A DNA stretch of 64,000 bases from Actinoplanes sp040639655 (lineage in GTDB: Bacteria > Actinomycetota > Actinomycetes > Mycobacteriales > Micromonosporaceae), in NCBI RefSeq assembly GCF_040639655.1, contig NZ_JBFAAI010000002.1, positions 372,001 to 436,000 of the forward strand, in the 5' to 3' direction. Below, piece after piece: positions 53,163-61,830 of this stretch (position 1 is its first letter; each line of letters begins with the position of its first letter). The notes below the pieces were generated by a model. That model saw only the letters and a list, made by a program, of their open reading frames with translations, had not been told where the DNA came from and searched no databases. Both the position numbers and the translations under genes were made by a program.

Positions 53163-53461
53163 CGAGGTTCGTCGAGCTCGCCCAGCCGCTGCCGGGTGTC
53201 CTTGACCAGCTGGTCGCGTTCGTCCTGGCTCATGGCCCGGAAGTCGCCCCAGAACCGGTCGAAGGCAGCGCCGAGCGGCTCGCCGTAGGCCGGTTCGCGC
53301 AGCGCCGTACGCAGGTCGGTGCGCCCGGCCAGCACCTCGCGGGCCATCTCGCGCATCGGCCCGTCCGGTCCGTCGGCGATCCGGGTGAGGCTCGTCCGCA
53401 GCAGCCGGGCCAGACGTGCGTCGCCCGCCACGTCGCGCAGGCTGTCGTCGATGTCGCTCAT
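53159..53461 (-). CDS. Small soluble protein of unknown function in the WXG100 locus
   Basis: 100 residues, charged and helical (DDSLRDVAGDARLARLLRTSLTRIADG, FWGDFRAMSQDERDQLVKDTRQRLGEL). No family recognised. It starts five bases after the stop of the WXG100-like gene, so the two are co-transcribed; it may be a chaperone or partner for that secreted protein. Start ATG 53461. Confidence 0.7.
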   Translation of the reverse strand: MSDIDDSLRDVAGDARLARLLRTSLTRIADGPDGPMREMAREVLAGRTDLRTALREPAYGEPLGAAFDRFWGDFRAMSQDERDQLVKDTRQRLGELDEPR

Positions 53462-53466
53462 GGTCG

Positions 53467-54549
53467 TCACTTCCCGGCGATCGGATGCTTGTAGGGACCG
53501 TCGGCGGCGATCTGCGGCATCGCGGTGTCCCGCAGCGTGGCGGCCTGCGACTCGATGAAGCCGGCAGCGGCCTGCACCGCACCGTAGATGGAGGTCATCG
53601 CCGCGGTGGCCTTGGCCCACATGTCGAGGATCTCGTAGACCTGGAACGCGGCGACGCCGTAGCCGACGACCGCACCGATGCCCGTCTCGGCGGTCAGGGT
53701 GCCGGCGACGATGGCGATGCCGGCGATGGCCAGCGCGTCACCGAGGCCCTTGATGATGCCGCTGACCGCCTCGCAGGTACTCCACACGCCGTGCGAGATC
53801 TGTTCCAGCTCGGTGGCCATCGCCCGCATCGGCGCGGCCATCGCCTGGATGTCCGCCGCGAGCCGGGTGAAGTGCTGGTACGCGCTGTCGGCGGCCATGC
53901 CGTCCCAGGTCCGGTCCATCGCGATGGCGCCGCCCTGCACGTTGTAGGCGAGGTCGTCGACCGCGTCGGCGGCGTTGCGCAGAGCCTTGCCGGCCTTGGC
54001 GACGGCCTGCCAGTCGCCGAGGAAGAACTCGAGGGTCTTCTCCAGCGGGTTGACCCCGAGGATCTTGTCGGCCGCCTCGAGGGCCCAGTGCGACAGGCTG
54101 ATGTTGTCCAGGAACCCGAGCGGATGGCTGTACTCGACCTCCTCGACCGGCTTGAGATGGGTGTACGGCGCACGCGAGTCGGCGAATCCCGGCGCGCACG
54201 GGTTCGCCGACCAGGCGTCCTCCAGCGCGGTACGTGCCAGGCACTTGCCGGGCAGTGCCGAGTCGATCCGGGCCGCCGACGCCGCGTCGGTGGTGCGGTA
54301 GTAGTTCGCCGCGCCGGTCAGGCCGTGCCCGCTGTTGCCGAGCACCGTCGTCAACTTCTCGCAGGCGTCGATGGCCGCGTAGATCGCGTTGATCGAGGAC
54401 GGGCCGACCAGCTCGATGAGCAGGCCGTTCCAGCCCTCGTGAACGGTGTACCCGCTCAGGTAGCGCTTGATCGTGTGTACGTCGTCCGACGCCCGGTCGA
54501 TCTGGCGCGCGTACGCGTCCAGGTCGCCGGGCAGCACCGTGAAAGTCAT
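53467..54549 (-). CDS. WXG100/ESX-like large secreted protein
   Basis: 360 residues, mostly helical. The middle holds a WXG-type hairpin: DDLAYNVQGGAIAMDRTWDGMAADSAYQHFTRLAADIQ, followed by MAAPMRAMATELEQISHGVWSTCEAV. An Ala/Gly-rich hydrophobic stretch (IAGIAIVAGTLTAETGIGAVVGYGVAAF) near the C-terminus could insert in membranes. No signal peptide, as expected for ESX (type VII) substrates. No secretion-machine genes are in the window. It might be a toxin-carrying substrate, but no catalytic domain is recognised. Confidence 0.72.
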   Translation of the reverse strand: MTFTVLPGDLDAYARQIDRASDDVHTIKRYLSGYTVHEGWNGLLIELVGPSSINAIYAAIDACEKLTTVLGNSGHGLTGAANYYRTTDAASAARIDSALPGKCLARTALEDAWSANPCAPGFADSRAPYTHLKPVEEVEYSHPLGFLDNISLSHWALEAADKILGVNPLEKTLEFFLGDWQAVAKAGKALRNAADAVDDLAYNVQGGAIAMDRTWDGMAADSAYQHFTRLAADIQAMAAPMRAMATELEQISHGVWSTCEAVSGIIKGLGDALAIAGIAIVAGTLTAETGIGAVVGYGVAAFQVYEILDMWAKATAAMTSIYGAVQAAAGFIESQAATLRDTAMPQIAADGPYKHPIAGK

Positions 54550-54586
54550 CCATCCCCCGTGACAGACGAAAGGCGCCGGCGTCCGG

Positions 54587-54919
54587 TCAGGACGTCAGCA
54601 CCGTGATCAGGTAGAACCCGAGAAGCCCGGTCAGCGTGCAGGCGGCCGCCCACAGACCGAGCCGGCGTGCCGCGACGACGTCCCGGTTCAGCAGCACCAG
54701 CGCGCCGAGGACCCCGCCGGCGATCAGGAACACCAAGCCGATGCCCTGTACGCCGGAGATGTTGCCGACCGCCAGCGAGAACAGTCCACCCAGGCCGATG
54801 ATGCCGAACACGACGCTGAGGACGGCCGCATAGCCCCGCGCGCGGGCGACCGGCGGGCTCTCGGTCTCCGCCGAGGTCTGCCGGCGGAACTCTTCTCGGA
54901 AGCTCTGGCGCCACGACAC
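54587..54919 (-). CDS. Small three-helix membrane protein
   Basis: 110 residues from a GTG. A basic N-terminus (SWRQSFREEFRRQ) precedes three hydrophobic helices (AAVLSVVFGIIGLGGLFSLA, GLVFLIAGGVLGALVLL, LWAAACTLTGLLGFYLITVL). No family recognised. It lies 37 bases upstream of the WXG100-like gene on the same strand and probably belongs to that operon. Confidence 0.7.
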   Translation of the reverse strand: MSWRQSFREEFRRQTSAETESPPVARARGYAAVLSVVFGIIGLGGLFSLAVGNISGVQGIGLVFLIAGGVLGALVLLNRDVVAARRLGLWAAACTLTGLLGFYLITVLTS

Positions 54920-54975
54920 CGCGGCAGTTTAGCCGTGCGGCGGGAGAGACGGGTGCCCGTCTCTCCCGCCGTGGA

Positions 54976-56379
54976 TCACGCCGGTCCGGCCGTCGCGTAC
55001 GCCGCCGAACCGATCAGCTCCATGGAGACCTGCAACCGCTCCAGGCTGATGTTCTTCGCGATGGTGTCCTCGGGGCTGTGGTACGGCGGTTCCAGCAGGG
55101 CCGGTGAGGCCTCGCCCCGCCAGGAGAAGTTGGCCGAGGCGATGCCGGCCTCCTGGAAGGACTGGTGGTCGCTGGACCCTCGCTGGGTGACCGGCGAGAT
55201 CCGCGGTTCGTAGCCGAGCCGGGCCGCGGCCGCCGCCACCTCGTCGGTCGCCCGGTTCGCCTGCCCGGTGAAGGAGAGCAGCCAGTAGCGGGTCGCCGGG
55301 TCCCAGCTGGTGGCGACCATGTCGTTCTGGAAGACGGCGGTGATCCGGTCGCGTTCGGGCTGCGGCAGCTGGGCCACGTGGTAACGGGAGCCGATCAGGC
55401 CCTGTTCCTCGGAGCCCCACAGGCCGAACCGGAGCGTCGCCTCGGTCGGGAGCCGGCGCAGCACGCGCGCCAGTTCCAGGCAGAGGACCGTACCGGAGCC
55501 GTCGTCGTTGGCGCCGGGTGCGCCGATCACCGTGTCGTAGTGGGCGCTCACCATCACGACCGGGCCACCGGCCGCCCTGCCGGGCCGCTCGGCGATGACG
55601 TTGTTCGAGGTGAGACCGCGGTGCGCGGCGGTGGTGACGGTCAGGCGGAGCCGGCCGGCGGCCAGCAGCGCGCGCAGCCGGTGCTTCTGTGCCTGGGCGA
55701 CGCCGACCACCGGGATCGGTACCGGGGTGGTCGCCGAGCCGGGCAGGGTGGGGCTGAACGCGGACGCGCGGCGCGGTTCGACCAGGTCGGCGGGGAGGAA
55801 GACGACCGCCGCGGCGCCGCGCGCGACCGCGGTGGCGACCAGGGCCTCCCGCTCGGCGGCGACGTAGTCGATCAGCAGGATCTTGCCGGTCACGTCCTCC
55901 GGGTAGTCGCCGGCGGCACCGGCACGCACGTCGACCACGTCGCCGCGGACCTTGACGTCCAAGGCGGCGTGCGCCGAGGCGCCGGCCTGCCAGCAGAGGT
56001 CACGCGGCAGGCCGCGGGGCGCGTCGAGCTGGGCCAGGAACTTGTCGGCCACCGGGAACGGCTGCAGGTCCACGTTGTACCCCAGACCGTCGAGCACGGC
56101 GGACAGATAGTGCGCGGCCTTGTGCTCGGAGCGGGTGCCGCCGATCCGCGGGCCGATGCCCTGCGAGAGCACCCCCAGGTGCAGCAGGGCACGTTCGGCC
56201 GAGACCCGGCGGGCGATCCGGTCGTCGCCCGCGGTCAGGGCCGGTGGGCGGGCCGCGCCGGGCCGCTGGTCGCCGACAGCCCACGCGGGCGCCGGGAGCG
56301 CGACGGTGGCCGCGCCCCCCAGAGCGAACGTGAGCATGCGGCGGCGGCTCAGTGAAGACTTCTCGGCTGGTGTTTCCAA
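54976..56379 (-). CDS. Secreted M28-family metallo-aminopeptidase
   Basis: 467 residues. TTG start with GGGGGAG upstream. Tat signal (SLSRRRMLTFALGGAATVALPAPAWA), a protease-associated domain (about 150-240) and an M28 catalytic domain (about 255-460). All zinc ligands are visible: His in VMVSAHYDTV, Asp in GANDDGSG, the Glu pair in WGSEEQG, Asp in FQNDMV and His in PPYHSPED. It should remove N-terminal residues from peptides outside the cell for nutrition. It is a single-gene unit. Confidence 0.93.
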   Translation of the reverse strand: METPAEKSSLSRRRMLTFALGGAATVALPAPAWAVGDQRPGAARPPALTAGDDRIARRVSAERALLHLGVLSQGIGPRIGGTRSEHKAAHYLSAVLDGLGYNVDLQPFPVADKFLAQLDAPRGLPRDLCWQAGASAHAALDVKVRGDVVDVRAGAAGDYPEDVTGKILLIDYVAAEREALVATAVARGAAAVVFLPADLVEPRRASAFSPTLPGSATTPVPIPVVGVAQAQKHRLRALLAAGRLRLTVTTAAHRGLTSNNVIAERPGRAAGGPVVMVSAHYDTVIGAPGANDDGSGTVLCLELARVLRRLPTEATLRFGLWGSEEQGLIGSRYHVAQLPQPERDRITAVFQNDMVATSWDPATRYWLLSFTGQANRATDEVAAAAARLGYEPRISPVTQRGSSDHQSFQEAGIASANFSWRGEASPALLEPPYHSPEDTIAKNISLERLQVSMELIGSAAYATAGPA

Positions 56380-56484
56380 GGCTCCCCCTCGCTGATGAGA
56401 TCGCCGTTCCCGGTCGGGATGACGATCAACGCGAGAAGAAGACTATGGTCGATATTTAGCGAGGACAATGGGCCTTGCCGCCGT

Positions 56485-56874
56485 TTACTGGTAGCTGACT
56501 GCCGTGGGACGGACCACGTAGACGACCCGGTGCGCGACATCGCCGGGCGGCAGCTCGATGGCGAGCTGGTATCGCTTCGCCAGCTCGGCGAAGAACACGC
56601 CCTCGGTGTCCGGCTCGATCCGCTCGACCACGCCGCGCACCTCGAGATAGCGGTACGGCTGGTCCGGGTCGTTGATCGAGAGGCTGATCCGCGGCTCGGT
56701 GGTCACGTTGCGGTACTTGCGGCGGGTCGTGGTGTTGGTGAACCGCAGGAACTCGCCGTCGAACGCGAACCACATCGGGTTGACCTGCGGCTCGCCGTCG
56801 TCGCGCACGGTGCCGAGGTGGCCGAAGAGCGGGCGGTCGAGCAGATCGGTGTGACTGTCGGGGATGATGCTCAT
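56485..56874 (-). CDS. PPOX-class (pyridoxamine-oxidase-like) flavin or F420 protein
   Basis: 129 residues with the split-barrel fold: HLGTVRDDGEPQVNPMWFAFDGEFLRFTNTTTRRKYRN and DPDQPYRYLEVRGVVERIEPD, close to actinobacterial F420-dependent reductases of the PPOX class. Divergent from the MarR gene with a shared palindromic operator, so it is probably the target of that repressor and may reduce or detoxify small molecules. Confidence 0.88.
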   Translation of the reverse strand: MSIIPDSHTDLLDRPLFGHLGTVRDDGEPQVNPMWFAFDGEFLRFTNTTTRRKYRNVTTEPRISLSINDPDQPYRYLEVRGVVERIEPDTEGVFFAELAKRYQLAIELPPGDVAHRVVYVVRPTAVSYQ

Positions 56875-56883
56875 GTGACAGGA

Positions 56884-56901
56884 CTCTGTCATAAGACAGA
56901 G
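56884..56901. promoter_or_regulatory. MarR-type palindromic operator
   Basis: CTCTGTCATAAGACAGAG has perfect 7-bp arms around ATAA. It lies 10 bases before the PPOX start and 37 before the MarR start, ideal for a repressor of both genes. Confidence 0.75.
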
Positions 56902-56938
56902 GGCACCGACAACCCCGGTCCCGTGGCAGAATGCGGTC

Positions 56939-57364
56939 ATGACCGCGATGGACGACCGGCTGGGCCTGGTGATCAAGCGGGCCGAGCAGGCCCTGATCGC
57001 CCGCAAGACGGCCGCCCTGCGGGAGTTCGGGCTGACCGTCCCGCAGTACGCCGCACTCCTGCTGCTCTCCGCGAGCGACGGCATGTCCGCGGCCCAGCTC
57101 GCCCGGGAGTCCCTGGTCACACCGCAGACGATGGCCACCGTCCTGACCAACCTCGAGGCCAAGGGCCTGATCGAACGCGACCAGTCCCCGCTGCACCAGA
57201 AGGTCGTGGTCAACCGGGCCACACCGGCCGGCGCCGCCCTTCTCCAACGGGCCGATGCCGCCGCGCTCCGGGTCGAACGGTCACTCGCCGCCGCCTACAC
57301 CGACACCGAGCGCAAGCAACTCACCGCGCTCCTCGACCGGGCGATCACCACCCTCAAATCCTGA
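56939..57364 (+). CDS. MarR-family transcriptional regulator
   Basis: 141 residues with the MarR winged helix: LTVPQYAALLLLSASDGMSAAQLARESLVTPQTMATVLTNLEAKGLIERDQSPLHQKVVVNRATPAG. Dimer helices flank it at both ends. No cysteine-based redox switch is obvious. It probably represses itself and the divergent PPOX gene through the palindrome at 56884. Confidence 0.93.
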   Translation: MTAMDDRLGLVIKRAEQALIARKTAALREFGLTVPQYAALLLLSASDGMSAAQLARESLVTPQTMATVLTNLEAKGLIERDQSPLHQKVVVNRATPAGAALLQRADAAALRVERSLAAAYTDTERKQLTALLDRAITTLKS

Positions 57365-57523
57365 CCACCCGTTCGAAGGACCGGGCCCGTACCGGTTCCG
57401 CTCGAACCGCAAGGTGAGGCCGCTGCGGCAGCACTGTCGCTCGATAGAGGTGTTGACCTCATGTTGGCGTCCGTCAATTCTGTCCCGCGTTGCGGGAGAG
57501 AAATCTCGACGGAGGAGACGCTG

Positions 57524-59959
57524 ATGAAGGGCCGAACCATCCGGGGCCGCATCGTCCGCATGCTGGCACTCCCGGTCGCGGCCATGATGCTGCTGCTCTC
57601 CGTCGTCGTGATCGAGGAGTTCGCCACCTATCGGATCGCGGCACGAACCGGGCAGGCGATCACCCTCGACCTGGCCGTACAGGCGCTCGCCCAGGAGGTG
57701 CAGAACGAACGTGGCGTCACCGCCGGCCTGCTCGCCGGCAATCAGGACTTCGCCGCCGAGGTGGTGCCCTCCCGGCAGCGGGTCGACGCCCAGCTCACCG
57801 CCGTCGAGAAACTCGTCGCCGACCGCGGTGACCTCGACGGGCAGGTCGCCGAGGCACTGGAGCAGGCCGCCGCGCTGACCGCCGTCCGCGACGAGACCGA
57901 CGCCGGCGGCGCCGACCGGGCCGAGGTGTTCGAGGACTACAACGAGATCGTCGAGGAACTCGGCGAGGTCTACTTCGCGCTCGACAACGCCGCCGACCCC
58001 GCCATGCGGCTCGGCTCGGAGTCCCTGGCCATGCTCAACCTGGCCAAGGAGGCCACCGCCCGGCAGCGGGCCTTCCTCAACGGGGTGTTCTCCGCCGGAG
58101 GCTTCGAAGAGGGCGAGTACCTGCAGTTCGTCCAGCTGCGGGCCGATCTGGAGGCCGCCTACAAGGAATTCGAGGAGTACGCCACGCCGGCCGACGTGGC
58201 GGCCCGGGACCAGCTGCTGGCCGGAGCCGACGCGAAACGGACCCAGCAGATGGAGGCCCGGGCCCTGCGCTCGGCCGACGGCGAGACGATGCGCGTCGAC
58301 CCAAAGGTCTGGTGGGACTCCACCGGCCCCGTCCTCGGCGACATGGCCCGGCTCGCGCAGCAGATCGGCGCGAACCTCCAGGCCCGGGCCGAGGAGCTCA
58401 TCGACCAGGCGAACCTGCGGCTCGCCGCGCTGGCCGCGGTGGTCCTGATCTGCGTCGGCATCGCGGTCTATCTGGGCACGGTGGCCGCGCACTCGATCTC
58501 CAGCCCGCTGACCGGCCTGGCCGCCGAGGCGAACCGGCTCGCGGGCGAACGGCTGCCCGAGGCCGTACGCAGAGCGGTCGCCGGCGAATCGACCGGACCG
58601 CCGGGACCGGTGCCCGTGTCGGACCGGGCCAGCTCGGAGATGCGGCAGGTGGCCGACGCCTTCGACCGGGTGCAGGCCACCGCGTACGCACTCGCCACCG
58701 AGCAGGCCGAACTGCGCCGCGCCGGCGCCGAATCGCTGGCCAACCTGGGCCGGCGCAACCAGAACCTGCTGCGCCGCCAGCTCGGCTTCATCACCAAACT
58801 CGAGCAGGAGGAGTCCAGCCCCACCGGCCTGGCGAACCTGTTCGAGCTCGACCACCTGGCCACTCGCATGCGACGCAACGCGGAGAGCCTGCTGGTCCTG
58901 GTCGGCGCGGCGAGTCCGCGCCAGTGGACCCGCCCGGTGCCGCTGACCGACGTGATCCGGGCCGCCGTCTCCGAGGTCGAGGAGTACCGGCGGGTGGCGC
59001 TGCGCCGCCTCGACGAGGGCATGGTGTCCGGCTCGGTGGCCAGCGGACTGGCCCACATGCTCGCCGAACTGATCGAGAACGGTCTGGCCTTCTCCCCGCC
59101 GGACCTGGATGTGGAGATCCACGGGCGGCTCGTCGACGACGGCTACCTGATCGCGATCTGCGACCAGGGCGTGGGGATGTCCGAGGCGGAGCTGGAGGTG
59201 GCCAACCGGCGGTTGCGCGGCGAGGGCGACTTCCTCACCGCTCCGGCACGGTTCCTCGGCCACTATGTGGTCGGCCGGCTCGCCGCCGAGATGGGCGTCG
59301 TCGTGCAGCTGGCCCGCTCGGCGGTGACCGGCGTGACCGCCCGGGTCTCGCTGCCGGCCGGCATCCTCGCCGCCGCCCCCCTCAACGGGGCCGCACAGCT
59401 CAACGGACCGGCGACTTCCGACCGCCCCGTCGTCCTCGATGCCACCGAATCCCCGGCCGTGCCGTCCGGCCCCGAGCCGGTCGAGCTGCCGTCGGTGCAG
59501 CGCCAGGAACCCGGCCCACGGCCTCTCGCGGCGGACGTCGACTACGTCGTCCTGGACGAACGGCCGGCGGCGCACACCGTGCCGTCGCCGCGCCGGCCTA
59601 CCCACTCCGGCCGCATCGACACCGGCCGGCTCGACACCGGCCGGCCCGATTCCAGCCGGTCCGACCCCGGCCGGCCCGACACCGGGCACACCGTCAACGG
59701 CCTGCGCCGGCGCACCCCGCGCGACCAGCGGGCCAAGCCCGACCCCGTGACATCACCCCCGCCCGCGCCGTCGGCGCCGGTCAACGACTCGCCCGACGCC
59801 GTGCGGGACCGTCTGGCCGCCCTGCGCGCGGGCATCGAGCGCGGAGCCGGCCGCAACCGGCACGCGGTGAACCTTTTTCAACCTGCATCCGAGCCCGACG
59901 ACACGACGTCCCGGCCTCGCCGTCTTGAAAAAAGTTCAGTCAGTGAGGAGATCCTGTGA
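57524..59959 (+). CDS. cvnA: Conservon sensor histidine kinase (nitrate/nitrite-sensing type)
   Basis: 811 residues. ATG 57524 has GGAGGAG 6 bases upstream. A first helix (about 14-32), an extracellular NIT-type helical sensor domain (about 40-290; QALAQEVQNERGVTAGLLAG, KEATARQRAFLNGVFSAG), a second helix (about 305-325), HAMP-like linker, the phospho-acceptor region FELDHLATRMRRNAESLLVLVG and an HATPase domain (HMLAELIENGLAFSPP, DQGVGMSEAEL). The disordered C-terminus has a 15-bp coding repeat. First gene of the four-gene conservon, in which the kinase and a roadblock/GTPase pair act like a membrane G-protein system. Confidence 0.94.
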   Translation: MKGRTIRGRIVRMLALPVAAMMLLLSVVVIEEFATYRIAARTGQAITLDLAVQALAQEVQNERGVTAGLLAGNQDFAAEVVPSRQRVDAQLTAVEKLVADRGDLDGQVAEALEQAAALTAVRDETDAGGADRAEVFEDYNEIVEELGEVYFALDNAADPAMRLGSESLAMLNLAKEATARQRAFLNGVFSAGGFEEGEYLQFVQLRADLEAAYKEFEEYATPADVAARDQLLAGADAKRTQQMEARALRSADGETMRVDPKVWWDSTGPVLGDMARLAQQIGANLQARAEELIDQANLRLAALAAVVLICVGIAVYLGTVAAHSISSPLTGLAAEANRLAGERLPEAVRRAVAGESTGPPGPVPVSDRASSEMRQVADAFDRVQATAYALATEQAELRRAGAESLANLGRRNQNLLRRQLGFITKLEQEESSPTGLANLFELDHLATRMRRNAESLLVLVGAASPRQWTRPVPLTDVIRAAVSEVEEYRRVALRRLDEGMVSGSVASGLAHMLAELIENGLAFSPPDLDVEIHGRLVDDGYLIAICDQGVGMSEAELEVANRRLRGEGDFLTAPARFLGHYVVGRLAAEMGVVVQLARSAVTGVTARVSLPAGILAAAPLNGAAQLNGPATSDRPVVLDATESPAVPSGPEPVELPSVQRQEPGPRPLAADVDYVVLDERPAAHTVPSPRRPTHSGRIDTGRLDTGRPDSSRSDPGRPDTGHTVNGLRRRTPRDQRAKPDPVTSPPPAPSAPVNDSPDAVRDRLAALRAGIERGAGRNRHAVNLFQPASEPDDTTSRPRRLEKSSVSEEIL
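59603..59692 (+). repeat. Six 15-bp in-frame repeats in the kinase tail
   Basis: Units of the form GACACCGGCCGGCTC (with variants) repeat six times and encode (D/S)-(T/P/S)-(G/S)-R-x pentapeptides in the disordered tail. Copy number is likely to vary between strains by slippage. Confidence 0.8.
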
Positions 59960-60381
59960 GCGTCGAGGCCCAGGCTGACCGGCACCAGTTCAACTGGCTG
60001 CTCGGCAACTTCGTCCACCAGACCGACGGCGTACGCGACGCGGTGGCGGTCTCCTCCGACGGCCTGCTGATCGCCGCCTCCGACGGACTGGCCAGAGCCG
60101 AGGCCGACCAGCTCGGCGCGATCGTGTCCAGCATGGCCAGCCTGGCGCGCAGCGCGTCCCGCCGCTACGACTTCGACGGCCTCAAACTCATCATGATCGA
60201 GATGCTGCGGGGCTTCCTGGTGATCTCGGTGATCCCCGGCGGCAGCTGCCTGGGCGTGGTGGCCGCCGGCGAGAGCGACCTGGGCCTGGTCGGCTACGAG
60301 ATCTCCCTGCTGGCCGACCGGTTCGGTGACCTGCTGACCCCGGCCCTGATCGCCGAATCGCGGCAGCAGCTACCCCGATGA
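59956..60381 (+). CDS. cvnB: Conservon roadblock/LC7-domain protein
   Basis: 141 residues, GTG start overlapping the kinase stop (GTGA). Roadblock fold: FNWLLGNFVHQTDGVRDAVAVSSDGLLIAASDGLARAEADQLGAIVSSMASLARS. In conservons this protein modulates the GTPase and links it to the kinase. The next ATG overlaps its stop. Confidence 0.95.
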   Translation: MSVEAQADRHQFNWLLGNFVHQTDGVRDAVAVSSDGLLIAASDGLARAEADQLGAIVSSMASLARSASRRYDFDGLKLIMIEMLRGFLVISVIPGGSCLGVVAAGESDLGLVGYEISLLADRFGDLLTPALIAESRQQLPR

Positions 60382-60722
60382 GCGTGCACCCCCACGGCGA
60401 GGAGCCGCTGGTCCGCCCGTTCATGCTGACCGGCGGCCGCACCCAGCCGCTCCACGACGACCTGCGGATCGAGACCCAGCTCGCCGCCGCGCCGGCCGCC
60501 CTGTCCGCGCCGCTGCGCTTCGAGTCCCGGCGAATCGTCGAACTCTGCCAGCGGCCGATGTCGGTGGCAGACCTGGCGGCGGCTCTCGGCGCCCCGCTCG
60601 GCGTGATCCGGGTGATCGTCGCGGACCTGATGACGCAAGGCATGTTGCAGGCCGGTGCGGTGCCGGGCGAGCTGACCACCGCATTGATCGAGAGGATCAG
60701 AGATCGTGTTCGGGCGCTCTAG
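60378..60722 (+). CDS. cvnC: Conservon DUF742 protein
   Basis: 114 residues. VRPFMLTGGRTQP at the N-terminus and a winged-helix-like region (IVELCQRPMSVADLAAALGAPLGVIRVIVADLMTQGMLQ) are typical of DUF742. ATG overlaps the roadblock stop; the GTPase start lies inside its last codons. Its role in the complex is not known from sequence. Confidence 0.95.
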   Translation: MSVHPHGEEPLVRPFMLTGGRTQPLHDDLRIETQLAAAPAALSAPLRFESRRIVELCQRPMSVADLAAALGAPLGVIRVIVADLMTQGMLQAGAVPGELTTALIERIRDRVRAL

Positions 60723-61299
60723 CACCCTGGCCGTACCGGCGCCGGTCGCCGTCAAGATCGTCGTGAGCGGCGGCTTCGGGGTGGGCAAGACAACGTTCGT
60801 CGGAGCGATCTCCGAGATCGAGCCCCTGGTCACCGAGGCCGAACTGACCGAGAAGTCGATCGGCGTCGACGACACCTCCGCGGTGGCCGCCAAGACCACC
60901 ACCACGGTCGCCCTCGACTTCGGCCGCATCACCCTGGACGAGTCGCTGCTGCTCTACCTGTTCGGCACCCCCGGCCAGGACCGGTTCGCGTTCCTCTGGG
61001 ACGACCTGGTGCACGGCGCGCTGGGGGCGATCGTGCTGGTCGACACCCGCCGCATCGAGGACTGTTTCCCGGCGATCGACTACTTCGAGGAGCACGACAT
61101 CCCGTTCATCATCGGGGTCAACGCTTTCGAGGGCGCCCGCCGCTTCGAGGCGGCCGAGATCCGCGACGCGCTGGGGGTCGCGGAGACGATGCCGCTGCTG
61201 GAGTGCGACGCCCGCCGGCGAGACTCGGTGAAGGCCGTCCTGGTCGCCCTCACCGAACGCGTCCTGGCCCGCCGCCTCAACCGCCTGGGTACAGGTTGA
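60706..61299 (+). CDS. cvnD: Conservon Ras-like GTPase
   Basis: 197 residues from GTG 60706. P-loop GGFGVGKTT (about 23-31), switch region with TTTTVALDFG, and FGTPGQDRF as the switch II DxxG equivalent. The usual NKxD is replaced by NAFEGA, as is common in this family. It is the output GTPase of the conservon. A large hairpin follows its stop. Confidence 0.95.
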   Translation: MFGRSSTLAVPAPVAVKIVVSGGFGVGKTTFVGAISEIEPLVTEAELTEKSIGVDDTSAVAAKTTTTVALDFGRITLDESLLLYLFGTPGQDRFAFLWDDLVHGALGAIVLVDTRRIEDCFPAIDYFEEHDIPFIIGVNAFEGARRFEAAEIRDALGVAETMPLLECDARRRDSVKAVLVALTERVLARRLNRLGTG

Positions 61300-61307
61300 G
61301 GAAACCC

Positions 61308-61355
61308 GAGCTGGTGGATCTTCCGTAGGCGGAAGCACGATGGATCCACCAGCTC
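61308..61355. terminator. Bidirectional terminator hairpin
   Basis: GAGCTGGTGGATC (61308-61320) pairs perfectly with GATCCACCAGCTC (61343-61355), and TTCCG/CGGAA (61321-61325, 61330-61334) add an inner stem. It lies between the converging conservon and toxin/immunity genes and can serve both. Confidence 0.8.
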
Positions 61356-61380
61356 AGGCGCTGCAGTACGTCACTCCGAT

Positions 61381-61818
61381 TCAGGTCGATCGATCGGCGG
61401 CATCGAGGGCCCGCTCCCACTCGCCGATCAAAGTTTCCTTAAGGCCGGAGTCCATTTCGCCGGACTCCACCATGCCGTTCAGCTCTCCCGCGTACTCCAC
61501 TTGGAACGAGGCGCCACTCTTCTCCGAGATTCCACAAACCTCGGTGAGTAGCTCCTTCACTTCCTCCAAGTGAGCCCGATCCACCTGCGGATCGATCTCC
61601 GCACCCCACGGCGGCAGCGCCGTATAGAGCGAAAGTCCGAAGCCGAACCAACGAGTGCCGTACTCGTCTGATTGATCAATAAATTGAGGCGGACCCAGAA
61701 CCCAGGAACGTCGGCCCGCTAGCTGGATAGCTGATTCCCGCATCGCGGTGACAAGCGATTCAGGCGCCTCGCCTTCCAAGGCGACGACAAGCCGGTCGAT
61801 GGGATGTTCTTCTCGCAC
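61381..61818 (-). CDS. Putative immunity protein for the RHS toxin
   Basis: 145 residues, acidic, no signal peptide. It follows the toxin gene directly on the same strand. The GTG at 61818 is chosen since GGAGG lies 5 bases upstream; an earlier GTG at 61830 is possible. No family recognised; position, size and charge are what is expected of a polymorphic-toxin immunity protein. GC is lower than in housekeeping neighbours, as usual for such cassettes. Confidence 0.7.
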   Translation of the reverse strand: MREEHPIDRLVVALEGEAPESLVTAMRESAIQLAGRRSWVLGPPQFIDQSDEYGTRWFGFGLSLYTALPPWGAEIDPQVDRAHLEEVKELLTEVCGISEKSGASFQVEYAGELNGMVESGEMDSGLKETLIGEWERALDAADRST

Positions 61819-61830
61819 GGAGACCTCCAC

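Noticed and set aside
59603..59692. 15-bp repeats as a possible CRISPR or tandem regulatory array
   Set aside because: No spacers, in frame with a disordered protein tail; a coding microsatellite explains it.
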